Source: Chloroflexota bacterium
GTDB taxonomy: Bacteria; Chloroflexota; Anaerolineae; UBA4142
Reading direction: 5' to 3'
NCBI GenBank assembly: GCA_016215025.1
Contig: JACRMI010000041.1
Coordinates: 1-64,000 of the forward strand
Length of the DNA: 64,000 nt
The notes beneath the pieces are model-generated. The model was not told the DNA's origin and searched no databases. It was given only the letters and a program-made list of their open reading frames with translations. A program made the position numbers and the translations under genes. How positions within the stretch are numbered: the first letter of the stretch is position 1; each line of letters begins with the position of its first letter. Below are positions 27,669 to 36,779 of this stretch, in pieces.

Positions 27669-27893
27669 ATGAGCGCAGAAATCAAAGCCGTCGGCATTAT
27701 CAAATCATACCTCGGTGACAAGTCGAGCATCGGAGTGGAGGCAGGTCGCACGGTTCGCGAAACGATGCGCGCGCTGAACATTCCATCCGAGATGGTCGCG
27801 CTCGTGTTGGTGAATGACCAGCCGCAATCGAAAGATTACGTGGTGCAAGAAGGCGACACGATCAAGTTGCTGGCTGTGGTAGGCGGCGGTTAA
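27669..27893 (+). CDS. MoaD/ThiS-like ubiquitin-fold sulfur carrier
   Basis: 74 residues with a beta-grasp pattern and the essential C-terminal diglycine (AVVGGG). The ATG at 27669 (MSAEIKAVG) begins the fold. Small MoaD-like proteins next to AOR genes are thought to contribute to pterin-dithiolene cofactor synthesis for that enzyme. Overlap of function with thiamine sulfur carriers cannot be excluded. Confidence 0.85.
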   Translation: MSAEIKAVGIIKSYLGDKSSIGVEAGRTVRETMRALNIPSEMVALVLVNDQPQSKDYVVQEGDTIKLLAVVGGG

Positions 27894-27936
27894 GACTGCG
27901 TCCTCAAGTTTTGAGAAGAAGGTTATCAGGAAAGAA

Positions 27937-29295
27937 ATGAAACGACTCTGGCTAGACCTGGGCGACCTCGGCGTTTTTGTTCGACCGGCGGGCGCGCACG
28001 ATCGCTGGCAAGATCACGGGCTGGGTTTGCTGCGCACGATCTTGAAAAACAACAACGTCGAAACCGATTTGTTCTCCACACGCTCGATCAAAAAGTGGGA
28101 CGAGTTGAACAAGGTCGTCGCAGGTTACGATGTGCTCATCATGAACGTTCGCAGCTACACGTATCCATTCGCCTACCAAGCGGCGAAAACTTTCAAAAGG
28201 GTCAACCCCAAAGGTCTAGTCATCACCGGCGGAATGCACGCCACCGTCGCCCCCGATGAAATGGAAACGGTCAGCGAGTTCGACATCATCTGCCAAGGTC
28301 CCGGCGAAAACATCATTGTCGATTTGCTCAAAGACCCGCACGCTTCACCGCGAATTGTGAACGGCGTTGGCAGCAAGTCGATGGCAGACTGGCCGATGAT
28401 GGATCGAACGCTGTGGCCCAATCCGCACCTTTCCGATTTCCCTTGGCCCCTCGAACCGGAATGCGGTTGGGGACCGGGTCCCGTTGTGACGATACTGACG
28501 AGTCGGGTCTGTCCTTGGCAATGTGTGTTTTGCAACGAAGCATCATACATTCCGAACATGGGACGCAAATCGGTCGATCAGGTCATCGACGAATTGAATT
28601 TCCTCGACGACAAGTTTGGACCGATTGGCTCATTCGTGATTCACGATTCGATGTTCTTCCAGAATCCGCCGTGGATCAAAGAGTGGCTCGAAAAATATCC
28701 GCGCAAAGCGCACAAGCGTTGGCCCTATTGGGCCGCCGGCCGAACCGACACCGTGCGCCAATGGCCCGATTTGTTTGAAGCTGCCGTGCGCGAAACGAAT
28801 TGGAATACGATCTCGCTCGGTTTTGAATCGGGCAGTGATCGCGTGTTGAAAATTCTCAACAAGGAATGCACCGCCGAAGACAATTACTTTGCCATCGACT
28901 TGCTCAACAAGATCGGCGATGACCTCGAAGCACAAGGACGCATCCCGCCGAAATTTTGGGCAAACATCATGCTCGGCATTCCCGGCGAAACACATGACGA
29001 TGCGTACGATACAATTCGAATGCTCAAACGAATGAAGCGCGTGCTGCCATCGATCTCGTACTATGCGCCGTATCCTGGGTCGGCGCTCGGTTATCAGTTG
29101 ATCGCCGAAGGCAAGAGTCGCATGTCGAAAGAGAACTATCATCGCTATCCCGACGACGAAAAGCTCAAGGGGATCGATTATGGCTTTTACAAAAAACTCT
29201 TGCAAGGCAAATTCGAACGCGAAGTGAATTCCAAGCTGCCGCAATTCCTCCGCGACAAATCGGGGACATTTGAGGACGCGCTAATCAAGGCATAG
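27937..29295 (+). CDS. Cobalamin-binding radical SAM protein
   Basis: 452 residues. Residues 1-150 contain a B12-binding-like segment (ITGGMHATVAPDEM, CQGPGENIIVDLL). The radical SAM cysteines are near 192-199 (RVCPWQCVFC). Later motifs are SLGFESGSDRVLKILNKE, IMLGIPGETHDDAYDTI and YAPYPGSALG. It diverges from the A/B paralogue pair. It lies 43 bp behind the MoaD-like gene and is probably co-transcribed with the AOR group, so it may share that pathway. Confidence 0.85.
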   Translation: MKRLWLDLGDLGVFVRPAGAHDRWQDHGLGLLRTILKNNNVETDLFSTRSIKKWDELNKVVAGYDVLIMNVRSYTYPFAYQAAKTFKRVNPKGLVITGGMHATVAPDEMETVSEFDIICQGPGENIIVDLLKDPHASPRIVNGVGSKSMADWPMMDRTLWPNPHLSDFPWPLEPECGWGPGPVVTILTSRVCPWQCVFCNEASYIPNMGRKSVDQVIDELNFLDDKFGPIGSFVIHDSMFFQNPPWIKEWLEKYPRKAHKRWPYWAAGRTDTVRQWPDLFEAAVRETNWNTISLGFESGSDRVLKILNKECTAEDNYFAIDLLNKIGDDLEAQGRIPPKFWANIMLGIPGETHDDAYDTIRMLKRMKRVLPSISYYAPYPGSALGYQLIAEGKSRMSKENYHRYPDDEKLKGIDYGFYKKLLQGKFEREVNSKLPQFLRDKSGTFEDALIKA

Positions 29296-29329
29296 CCCAC
29301 GAATCTCGCGAATCTTAACGAAAAACAAA

Positions 29330-29415
29330 TGTCATTCTGAGCGGAGCGAACGCGAAGCGTCTCGTCCATCCAATAATAAGATTCTTCGGCGCAAAAATCG
29401 CGCCTCAGAATGACA
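29330..29415. repeat. Intergenic palindromic element (TGTCATTCTGAG...CTCAGAATGACA)
   Basis: Perfectly complementary 12-bp ends with inner AAGATTCTTCGGCGC. A clear short relative of the compound element at 25009. Confidence 0.8.
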
Positions 29416-29452
29416 ATAGCAACTATTCGCGGGATTAGCGGGGGGAAAAAAT

Positions 29453-29659
29453 ATGAGCAGTTTCAATCATCCACACTATTTTTATCTCTTTGCGATGAAG
29501 AGCGGCAAAAAGAAAATCGGCTATGGCGGCTCGCCCGAAGAAGCGTACGAAAATTTGAAGTTGCGGCTGACGCCGAAAGAAATGGAGCAGGTCATCAAGA
29601 ACGATCCTGTCCGAATCGTCCAACGCGATCTGCAAAAGCACGTTCACGAGCTGGGCTAA
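29453..29659 (+). CDS. Small protein of unknown function (68 residues)
   Basis: Starts with ATG preceded by a G-rich stretch (GCGGGGGG) and reads MSSFNHPHYFYLFAMKSGKKKIGYGGSPEEAYENL. The charge-balanced, helix-prone C-terminal half (TPKEMEQVIKNDPVRIVQRD) argues for a real folded protein. No family recognised; no clear operon partner. Confidence 0.5.
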   Translation: MSSFNHPHYFYLFAMKSGKKKIGYGGSPEEAYENLKLRLTPKEMEQVIKNDPVRIVQRDLQKHVHELG

Positions 29660-29778
29660 TCGCGGCTAGGTGTTCATGCGAGGCGATCCTGAGCGCAGTC
29701 GAAGGGCGAAGGACGCCTTTTTAATTGACCGATGTTTGGGCGCGATGTATAATCGGTTTGAGTGAAAGGAGGTGCGCG

Positions 29779-30156
29779 ATGGCAAAACTCAAGGAAAGTA
29801 AAACACCTTATTCAGCAGAACCGATTACGGTTGTGACGGCGCGCGGCACGACAGAAATTCCGCTGGCGTTACGCCGACGCTATCGCGTGACCGCGAAATC
29901 GCGCTTACGTTGGATGGATACTGGGCATGGGCTGCTCGTCGTCGCGGTCGAAAAAACAACGACGCGGAAAAATGGTAGGCGACAGACCGCAAATCCCAAA
30001 CCAACTTATCAACGTTCGCGCCAAAGCAAGGAAGAATTTCTAGCATGGCTCGATGCATGGATGAAAGAGCCAGATGACTGGACGCCAGAGCAATGGGATG
30101 AATTTGAAAACGAGTTGCGCACAAACCGCCTTCGCTTTCGAGACATCGAACTATGA
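29779..30156 (+). CDS. AbrB/SpoVT-like antitoxin (VapB type)
   Basis: 125 residues. Residues ~17-65 form a swapped-hairpin AbrB-like DNA-binding domain (TVVTARGTTEIPLALRRRYRVTAKSRLRWMDTGHGLLVV). The C-terminal part is acidic and Trp-rich (LAWLDAWMKEPDDWTPEQWDEF), suited to bind a toxin. AAAGGAGGT precedes the ATG. It overlaps the PIN-domain gene by ATGA, the normal antitoxin-toxin arrangement, and probably autorepresses the pair. Confidence 0.8.
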   Translation: MAKLKESKTPYSAEPITVVTARGTTEIPLALRRRYRVTAKSRLRWMDTGHGLLVVAVEKTTTRKNGRRQTANPKPTYQRSRQSKEEFLAWLDAWMKEPDDWTPEQWDEFENELRTNRLRFRDIEL

Positions 30157-30557
30157 CAACGTATTTAATCGATACTAACATCATCTCAGCAGTCGTACGG
30201 AAAGAAGAGTCGGCAGAAAAGCGATTTCGGCAAGCTATAGCGAACGATGATGTTCTGTTGCTCTCAATGGTCGTGCTCTATGAGGTAAAGCGGGGCTTGT
30301 TGAAACGAGATGCCAAGAAACAAACGGCAGCATTTGAACACTTGGCAAGCCAGTTTGCTTGGTGCGACACGATTCGATCAGATTGGGAACAGGCGGCGGA
30401 ATTCTAGTCAGAATGCCAAAAGATTGGGCATCCAATTGAGGATGCCGATTTGCTCATCGCGGCTCAGGTCAAACGGCTCAATGCCATTCTTGTCACCGAC
30501 AATGAAAAAGATTTCGATGGTCTGGGACTGCAAGTCGAAAATTGGCGAAGAAAGTAG
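30153..30557 (+). pseudogene. VapC-like PIN-domain toxin interrupted by an in-frame TAG
   Basis: The frame reads MTTYLIDTNIISAVVRKEES (PIN motif I), then stops at TAG 30405-30407 (codon 85). It continues in the same frame with SECQKIGHPIEDADLLIAAQ, ILVTDNEKDF and a natural TAG at 30555. The downstream part carries the conserved PIN acidic motifs (DADLLIAA, TDNEKDF), so a single nonsense change, for example from CAG, truncates the nuclease and removes catalytic residues. The antitoxin gene is intact. Alternatives are sequencing error or readthrough. Confidence 0.85.
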
Positions 30558-30568
30558 GCAACTAAGAT

Positions 30569-32014
30569 ATGCGTGTTTTGCTCGTCTCCCCTGAATCCAA
30601 AGTCTGGAACTCGCGCGCGCATTTGCACAACGGCTTGGGCTATCTCGCTGGCTCGCTGCTGGCAAATGGCTATCCCGACGTAACCCTGCACGATGGCGCG
30701 GTCGAAGACGTATCCGTCGCGCAAGCGCTCGATAATGCTATCGCGGAAAAGCGACCGTACGATGTCGTCGGCATTTCCGCGCCCACTGTCTTGATCGATA
30801 ACGGCTGGGCGGCGGCGCATGAAGCGAAAGCGCGCGGCGCAATTACGATCATGGGCGGTCCGCACCTCACGCTTCAGCCCGACGAATCGATGCAAAAACC
30901 TGAAGTCGATCTGGTCGTGCGCGGCGAAGGCGAAGATGCGATCATCGAAATTCTTCGCATCCTCGAAGATGGCAAATCAGTTAGCGATTCTCGATTCCGC
31001 AAAGTGTTGGGGCTGTCTTGGCATGATGCTAACGGTCGTGTGATGCACAATGTCGAACGCCCGCTCCGCCCCGATGTCGATAATATTCCATTGCCCGCGT
31101 ATCACCTTTTCAAGATCGAACGCTACACCAATTTGCAGCCGCTGACCGATGGACTTGATCCGCACGCGCGCGCCTATACGATTGTCACATCGCGTGGCTG
31201 TCCATACAAATGTACCTATTGTTCCAAGCCTATCACGGGCGACACGTGGCGCGCGCGCTCCGTCGAAAGCGTCATCAAGGAATGGCGCTTGCTCGTCAAA
31301 GACATGCGCGCAACCGAAATTGGCGTAACGGATGACATTTGGAATCTCGATATGAAACGCGCCAAGGAATTGTGCCGCGCGATCATCGCCGAGGGGTTGA
31401 ACACTGTGCCCTGGGTCACAGTTCACGGCATGAAGGTGAATCACACCGACCTCGAACTTTTCCAGTTGATGAAAGCCGCAGGTTGCAAGCGGGTTGGCTT
31501 TGGTGTGGAGAACGGCGACGAGTACATTCTGAAACGCGTCATCAAAAAGTCGCAGACGTTCGATCAGGTGCGCGCCGCGTTCAAGAATGCGCGCCAAGCG
31601 AAATTGCAGACGATGGGTTTCTTCATTTTCGGAATGCCGTACGAGACCGAAGAGACTATGGAGAAAACAATCCAGCTCGCACTCGAACTTGATCCCGACC
31701 TGGCACACTTTATGATTGCCGCGCCGTATCCGGGGACAGAACTCTGGAAGTTGGTCGAAAAGGAAGGTATTCTCTTTTCGCACAACTGGGACGATTACGC
31801 GATTCAAGCCGACAAGGCGCATTTCCAAATCGGCGACTTGACCGCCGAGTTGGTTGAGCGTAAATGGCATGAAGCCAACCGCCGATTCTTCTTGCGCCCA
31901 TCGCGCATTGCGCGTCGCTTGATGATGGCGGACACGTGGCGCAATTTACCGCGTCGGATGCAAGATGTTTATCGCGTGATGGTGGGGACAAAGGCAAAGC
32001 AGGGAGCACCCTGA
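30569..32014 (+). CDS. Cobalamin-binding radical SAM protein (paralogue B)
   Basis: 481 residues, with an N-terminal B12-binding domain ([24 protein letters not shown]) and radical SAM cysteines at 211, 215 and 218 ([11 protein letters not shown]). Closest relative in the window is the protein at 23505: both share LPAYH(Y/L)FK(M/I)ERYT near the middle and GFFI(I/F)[15 protein letters not shown] later. They probably act on related substrates. It starts 12 bp after the broken PIN gene, with no strong ribosome binding site. Confidence 0.87.
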   Translation: MRVLLVSPESKVWNSRAHLHNGLGYLAGSLLANGYPDVTLHDGAVEDVSVAQALDNAIAEKRPYDVVGISAPTVLIDNGWAAAHEAKARGAITIMGGPHLTLQPDESMQKPEVDLVVRGEGEDAIIEILRILEDGKSVSDSRFRKVLGLSWHDANGRVMHNVERPLRPDVDNIPLPAYHLFKIERYTNLQPLTDGLDPHARAYTIVTSRGCPYKCTYCSKPITGDTWRARSVESVIKEWRLLVKDMRATEIGVTDDIWNLDMKRAKELCRAIIAEGLNTVPWVTVHGMKVNHTDLELFQLMKAAGCKRVGFGVENGDEYILKRVIKKSQTFDQVRAAFKNARQAKLQTMGFFIFGMPYETEETMEKTIQLALELDPDLAHFMIAAPYPGTELWKLVEKEGILFSHNWDDYAIQADKAHFQIGDLTAELVERKWHEANRRFFLRPSRIARRLMMADTWRNLPRRMQDVYRVMVGTKAKQGAP

Positions 32015-32034
32015 TCTCCAGCTGGAGGTTTCAG

Positions 32035-32640
32035 ATGATTAACCCAACGAAAAAATTCATTACACCAGAAGAGTATCTGGCGCTGGAAGAAAAAGCTGAC
32101 CACAAGAGTGAATATTACAACGGCGAGATATTCGCAATGAGCGGTGCGTCGAACAATCACAACTTGATCACAGGTAATGTTCATGCAGCTCTACATCAGC
32201 TACTAGCCAAGAGACCTTGCCGAACATATGTCAGTGACATGCGTTTGCTGACGAGTCCGAAAGGATTGTACACGTATCCCGATGTGATGGTGGTTTGCGG
32301 CAAAATCGAATTTGCGCCGAATCGGAATGACACAGTGATGAATCCAAGCGTGCTTGTCGAGGTATTATCGGACTCAACGCAAGCATACGATCGCGGAGAG
32401 AAATTTGCATTGTATCGTAAGATTGTAACATTGCAAGAATACATCATGATTGACCAGAATAAACCATCCGTTGAGCATTATCGACGCGAGGGACATTTCT
32501 GGGTACTCGAAGCATTGGAAACGATGGATGCGATTCTGACGTTGCCTTCGATTGGATGTGAAATACCGTTAGCTGTGATGTACGAAAAAGTTGAGTGGGA
32601 AACTGACCAAGCCAATTCGGACGTGAACCTCAATCAATGA
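32035..32640 (+). CDS. Uma2-family (DUF820) restriction-endonuclease-fold protein
   Basis: 201 residues. Uma2 signature elements: [47 protein letters not shown] and [25 protein letters not shown], ordered as the PD-(D/E)XK-like core (D...EVLS). Large, often multi-copy family in cyanobacteria and Chloroflexi with unknown physiological role. ATG 32035 has GGAGG 9 bp upstream; earlier in-frame sequence overlaps the radical SAM gene. Its stop overlaps the next ATG by ATGA. Confidence 0.88.
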   Translation: MINPTKKFITPEEYLALEEKADHKSEYYNGEIFAMSGASNNHNLITGNVHAALHQLLAKRPCRTYVSDMRLLTSPKGLYTYPDVMVVCGKIEFAPNRNDTVMNPSVLVEVLSDSTQAYDRGEKFALYRKIVTLQEYIMIDQNKPSVEHYRREGHFWVLEALETMDAILTLPSIGCEIPLAVMYEKVEWETDQANSDVNLNQ

Positions 32641-33749
32641 TCGCTTCTCTCCTTCCTAAAATTCCTCTCTATTGGTCGTTCTATCGTTTTGGTTTTCCAA
32701 AACTCTTGCCATTCAGTATTGTCGTTAGCGTGTCGTATCGCTGCAATAGCAAATGCCGCACGTGCGACGTCTGGCGCAAGCCCAACGACGACCTCACGCT
32801 CGACGAATGGACACGCGTTTTTCAGAACATTGGCAATCCAATTTACTTGACGTTTACCGGTGGCGAACCATTCTTGCGTAAAGATTTACCCGACATGGTT
32901 CTGTCCGCGTATAAACATTGCCATCCAGAATACATCACCATTCCGACGAATGGCATCCTCACGCAGCGCATTGCCGAAGGCGTCGAAAAAATTTGTGTGG
33001 GCGCACCCAAATCGCGCATTGGTATCAATTTGTCGTTGGATGGAATCGGCGCAGAGCATGACGATATTCGACTGGTGCCTGGGAACTGGGACAAGTCGAT
33101 GGAGACGTGGAAGTCGCTCAAAGACTTGCAAAAGAAATATTCGAATCTGGTCTTGAGCATTCACACGGTCATCTCGCAGTTCAACATCAAGCGCTTCCCA
33201 GAAATCTACAAGGGGTTGCAGCCGCTCTCGCCGGATTCTTACATCACCGAAGTCGCGGAGGAACGCGTCGAGCTTGATACAGTTGGGCTAGGCATCACGC
33301 CAATGGCGCGCGATTATGCGCCCATCGCCGACATGTTGAGCGATCACGCGCGCTTAACGCCAGCGCGTGGTTTTGCCCGCGTCACACAATCGTTCCGCGC
33401 ACGTTATTATCAAGTAGCGAAGCGTACGTTGATCGAACAATGCCAAATCATTCCGTGCTTCGCAGGTTGGGCGAGCGGGCACATTGCGCCGAACGGCGAT
33501 GTGTGGTCGTGTTGCATCCGCGCTGAACCGGTCGGCAATGTGCGGCAAACGAATTACGATTTGAAACCGATTTGGTTCGAGCAAATTGGATCGATGAAAA
33601 ATCTGCGGCAAAGTATCTCAAACGGTGAATGCGCGTGCCCGATGGCGAATGCATCGTACGCGAATATGCTCTTGCATCCGCCGACGCTGATGCAGGTGGC
33701 GGCGGAATTGCTTACCCGCCCGAATGTGCAATTGGAAAAACATGGTTGA
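32637..33749 (+). CDS. Radical SAM / SPASM-domain protein
   Basis: 370 residues. Radical SAM motif Cys36-Cys40-Cys43 (RCNSKCRTC), followed by [14 protein letters not shown]. The C-terminal half has additional cysteines in a SPASM-like arrangement ([34 protein letters not shown]), indicating auxiliary Fe-S clusters. SPASM proteins modify peptides or small molecules such as RiPPs or heme d1-like cofactors; nothing here proves a peptide substrate. It overlaps Uma2 by 4 bp, and a perfect palindrome follows. Confidence 0.85.
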   Translation: MIASLLPKIPLYWSFYRFGFPKLLPFSIVVSVSYRCNSKCRTCDVWRKPNDDLTLDEWTRVFQNIGNPIYLTFTGGEPFLRKDLPDMVLSAYKHCHPEYITIPTNGILTQRIAEGVEKICVGAPKSRIGINLSLDGIGAEHDDIRLVPGNWDKSMETWKSLKDLQKKYSNLVLSIHTVISQFNIKRFPEIYKGLQPLSPDSYITEVAEERVELDTVGLGITPMARDYAPIADMLSDHARLTPARGFARVTQSFRARYYQVAKRTLIEQCQIIPCFAGWASGHIAPNGDVWSCCIRAEPVGNVRQTNYDLKPIWFEQIGSMKNLRQSISNGECACPMANASYANMLLHPPTLMQVAAELLTRPNVQLEKHG

Positions 33750-33753
33750 AAAA

Positions 33754-33779
33754 TAGGGACGTTCGATCGAACGTCCCTA
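33754..33779. repeat. 26-bp perfect palindrome after the SPASM gene
   Basis: TAGGGACGTTCGA followed by its exact complement. It lacks a long U-tract, so it may be a REP-like element rather than a terminator, though it could end the upstream transcript. Its outer TAGGGAC resembles the arms of the palindromes inside lhr. Confidence 0.8.
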
Positions 33780-33835
33780 CGTTCTTTATACGGTTTTAAT
33801 GCCGCCGCCCGATTTTTTATTCACACCCGCCGAGT

Positions 33836-33864
33836 TTGTGAGATAATGAACGATGTGCTATAAT
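33836..33864 (+). promoter_or_regulatory. Promoter of the nuo operon
   Basis: TTGTGA (33836-33841), 17-bp spacer, TATAAT (33859-33864), about 30 bp before nuoB's ribosome binding site TAGGAG. Confidence 0.75.
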
Positions 33865-33893
33865 AATTTTTAGCTTGCTAGGAGCGAAAATAG

Positions 33894-34448
33894 ATGAACG
33901 CTCAGACGATTAAACCAAATGAAATTCCTACTGCCGCGGAGACACCCGAATCAAAATCGGGAACGCCAGGCATTGTGTTCGCAAAAATCGAAGATGTGCT
34001 GCGCTGGGCACGCACCGGATCGATGTGGCCGCTTTTGTTCGGTCTAGCGTGTTGCGCCATCGAAATGATGGCGGTTTATATGCCGCGGTTCGATCTCTCG
34101 CGCTTTGGTATGGAAGTCTATCGCGCCTCGCCGCGCCAAGCTGATTTGATGTTTGTCGCTGGTCGCGTGTCGCGTAAGATGGCTCCGGTCGTTCGCCAGC
34201 TTTACGATCAAATGCCCGAACCCAAGTGGGTGATTGCGATGGGCGATTGTGCGGCGTGCGGTGGCATTTATAACAACTATGCGATTTTGCAAGGCGTCGA
34301 TGAAATCATTCCGGTCGATGTGTACGTCGCGGGTTGCCCACCACGCCCTGAAGCGTTGATGGATGGCATTCTGCTGTTGCATGAAAAGATCAAAAAGGGC
34401 GAGCCGAAGAGCCAGATTCGAATTGAGCAGTGGGGCTTGCGCGGGTAG
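33894..34448 (+). CDS. nuoB: NADH-quinone oxidoreductase subunit B (PSST, cluster N2)
   Basis: 184 residues. Cluster N2 ligands are the tandem Cys in LACCAIEMM, plus GDCAACGG and GCPPRPE. The N-terminal 40 residues are an extra extension. NuoB passes electrons from the peripheral arm to quinone in complex I. First gene of the operon behind a strong promoter. nuoA, which normally precedes nuoB, is absent. Confidence 0.95.
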   Translation: MNAQTIKPNEIPTAAETPESKSGTPGIVFAKIEDVLRWARTGSMWPLLFGLACCAIEMMAVYMPRFDLSRFGMEVYRASPRQADLMFVAGRVSRKMAPVVRQLYDQMPEPKWVIAMGDCAACGGIYNNYAILQGVDEIIPVDVYVAGCPPRPEALMDGILLLHEKIKKGEPKSQIRIEQWGLRG

Positions 34449-34501
34449 AGCCAGTATTCAGCAAATAGTAAACAGAACAGTAAACAGTAATAGGATGTGC
34501 A

Positions 34502-36292
34502 ATGGCGCAAATTGAACAAACCCTTTCCATGCTGCGCGAACGATTTCCAAATGCAATCACCGATGTCTATGAATTTCGTGGCGACACGACCGTAACCATT
34601 CCTCGTGAGTCTCTTCTCGACGTAGCGCGTTTCCTGCACAGCGAACTCGGCTTTGAAATGTTGCTCGACATTACAGCGCTGGATTGGTTGCCGCGCGAGC
34701 CACGTTTCGATGTCTTGTATTATTTCTTGTCGATGAAAGACAATGTGCGTCTGCGAGTGCGCGTGCAATTGTCGAGTTGGGACACGAACGTTGAATCGGT
34801 AACGCCCGTCTATCCCGGCGCGAATTTCTACGAACGCGAAGTCTTTGACCTCTTTGGTATCACCTTCAACGATCATCCCTTCTTGCATCGCATTCTCTTG
34901 CCCGATGCCTCCACCGGTTACCCGTTGCGTAAAGATTACGCGCTCGGCTACGAACCCGTCGAGTTTACACACACGTACGCCGAGATTCAACCTGACAAAC
35001 CCGACGCGGTTGCTCCGCCCAAACCACAGCGACTCATCGGCAGTGTAGGTGGCACCATCACGCAAATCCCATTGACTGTTTCCGAACCGGCCACGCCCTG
35101 GTCGGGTACACAATCGGAAACTCTGCTCATCAACATGGGGCCGCATCACCCATCGACACATGGTGTGTTGCGCGTCGCGCTCGAAGTCGATGGTGAAAAA
35201 ATCATCAACGCGATGCCCGACATTGGCTATCTGCACACGGGTATCGAAAAATCGGGTGAAAACAAAACGTATCTCAAAGCGATTCCTCTGTTTGATCGCA
35301 TGGATTATCTCGGCACGTTGTTCAACAATCTCGCGTACTGCCTTGCCGTTGAAAAGCTGATGCAGGTCGATGTGCCGGAGCGAGCGCAAATCGTGCGCGT
35401 GATTTTGTGTGAAGTGCAGCGTGTTCAGTCTCACCTCATGGCAGTGGGTTCACAAGCGATGGACATTGGCGCGGTGACAGTGATGACGTATGCCATGCGC
35501 GAACGTGAAGCCGCGCTCGACATTTTCGAATTGGTCACGGGCGCGCGCATGATGACGTCGTATTTCCGCTTTGGTGGACTGGCGCAAGATGTGCCCGAAG
35601 GTTTCTCGGACGCCGTCCGCAAATTCATTGACATGATCCCTGGTCGATTGAAAGAATATGAAGATCTGCTGAACAAGAATCCGATTTGGCTCGAACGCAC
35701 GCGCGGCATTGCGGAGTACACCAAAGAGCAAGCGATAGCGTACGGCGTAACAGGACCAATGCTTCGTGCCACGGGCGTCCAATGGGACTTGCGCAAGGTT
35801 GCGCCGTACTGTGGTTACGAGCAATACGAATTCGATGTGCCGTACAGCAAGCGCGAAAAAGCGGACGTGCTCGAATGCTACTATATTCGTATGGAAGAGA
35901 TGCGCCAGAGCTTGCGAATTCTCGATCAGGCGTTGAAGAAATTGGAAAAGACGAACGGTCAGCCGTTCATCACCAGCAATCGCAAGGTTGCGCCGCCGCC
36001 GAAAAAAGAATTGCAAACGTCGATGGAGAGTCTCATCCATCATTTCAAATTGTGGACAGAAGGGCTGGAGCCGCCGGTTGGTTTTGTGTACGCGTCGGTT
36101 GAATCACCGCGTGGCGAACTTGGTTTCTTGGTTTCCAGCGATGGGGGTCACAACCCGCATCGCGTGCATGTGCGGACGCCATCGTTTGCCAATCTTCAAA
36201 CGCTGCCGATGATTTCCAAGGGTTATTACATCGCCGACCTGGTCGGTATCATCGCAATGACGGACATTATCCTGGGGGATGTAGATCGGTAA
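34502..36292 (+). CDS. nuoCD: Fused NADH-quinone oxidoreductase subunits C and D
   Basis: 596 residues. Residues ~1-165 are NuoC (30 kDa family: LLDITALDWLPREPRFDVLYYF, YPGANFYEREVFDLFGITF, LRKDYALGYEPVEF). A ~40-residue linker leads to NuoD (49 kDa family), which begins LLINMGPHHPSTHGVLRV and contains YLHTGIEKSGENKTY and GEVQRVQSHLM-like helices. Fusion of C and D is seen in several phyla. NuoD contributes to the quinone pocket and N2 environment. The 50-bp gap before it holds AACAGTAAACAGT spacer repeats. Confidence 0.95.
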   Translation: MAQIEQTLSMLRERFPNAITDVYEFRGDTTVTIPRESLLDVARFLHSELGFEMLLDITALDWLPREPRFDVLYYFLSMKDNVRLRVRVQLSSWDTNVESVTPVYPGANFYEREVFDLFGITFNDHPFLHRILLPDASTGYPLRKDYALGYEPVEFTHTYAEIQPDKPDAVAPPKPQRLIGSVGGTITQIPLTVSEPATPWSGTQSETLLINMGPHHPSTHGVLRVALEVDGEKIINAMPDIGYLHTGIEKSGENKTYLKAIPLFDRMDYLGTLFNNLAYCLAVEKLMQVDVPERAQIVRVILCEVQRVQSHLMAVGSQAMDIGAVTVMTYAMREREAALDIFELVTGARMMTSYFRFGGLAQDVPEGFSDAVRKFIDMIPGRLKEYEDLLNKNPIWLERTRGIAEYTKEQAIAYGVTGPMLRATGVQWDLRKVAPYCGYEQYEFDVPYSKREKADVLECYYIRMEEMRQSLRILDQALKKLEKTNGQPFITSNRKVAPPPKKELQTSMESLIHHFKLWTEGLEPPVGFVYASVESPRGELGFLVSSDGGHNPHRVHVRTPSFANLQTLPMISKGYYIADLVGIIAMTDIILGDVDR

Positions 36293-36293
36293 G

Positions 36294-36768
36294 TAGTCGA
36301 CAGTCGCCAGTAGACAGTCTACAGTCATAGCCTCATCGTGGAAGGGGTGCGAAGATGCACAACTACAAGGAACTCAAGGTGTGGCAAAAAGGAATGGATT
36401 TGGTGGTTACTGTTTACAAGTTGACGAGGACTTTTCCAAAAGACGAATTATTCGGATTAACCAGTCAATTGCGCCGCGCGGCAGTTTCGATTTCGTTGAA
36501 CATTGCCGAAGGCGCAGGTCGCGAAACTGATATTGAGTTCGCTCGGTTCTTGGATATTGCATTAGGCTCTACTTATGAATCCATCGTTGCGTTGTCGATT
36601 GCCCAACGACTTGGCTACTGTAACTTGGAAGAATCGAACGGGTTAGTTGAGCAAGCGGAAGAAATCGCGCGAATGTTGACTGGACTCATCAAACATTACG
36701 CACCAAATCGAGACTATCTCAAATAGGAATCTAACTGTCGACTGTCTACTGTCTACTGTCGACTTTTT
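36294..36768. repeat. Inverted-repeat-flanked cassette inside the nuo operon
   Basis: The left flank (36297 on) reads AGTCGACAGTCGCCAGTAGAC and the right flank (to about 36763) is its near complement (GTCTACTGTCTACTGTCGAC). The two ~31-bp arms enclose the four-helix-bundle gene, as if the gene had been inserted as a unit between nuoCD and nuoF. Confidence 0.6.
36355..36726 (+). CDS. Four-helix bundle protein (23S rRNA intervening-sequence protein family)
   Basis: 123 residues with the family signature: YKELKVWQKGMDLVVTVYKLT, FPKDELFGLTSQLRRAAVSI, NIAEGAGR and FARFLDIALGSTYES. Members form homopentameric bundles, are found inside rRNA genes of some bacteria and scattered elsewhere, and lack a known biochemical role. 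Here the gene lies at the usual nuoE position in the nuo operon, within inverted repeats, and is probably not a complex I subunit. Confidence 0.9.
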   Translation: MHNYKELKVWQKGMDLVVTVYKLTRTFPKDELFGLTSQLRRAAVSISLNIAEGAGRETDIEFARFLDIALGSTYESIVALSIAQRLGYCNLEESNGLVEQAEEIARMLTGLIKHYAPNRDYLK

Positions 36769-36779
36769 ACCTGGTGTTT

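Noticed and set aside
32637..33749. SPASM radical SAM protein as part of the TOMM RiPP system
   Set aside because: It is about 18 kb away, in another operon, with no precursor-like gene beside it.
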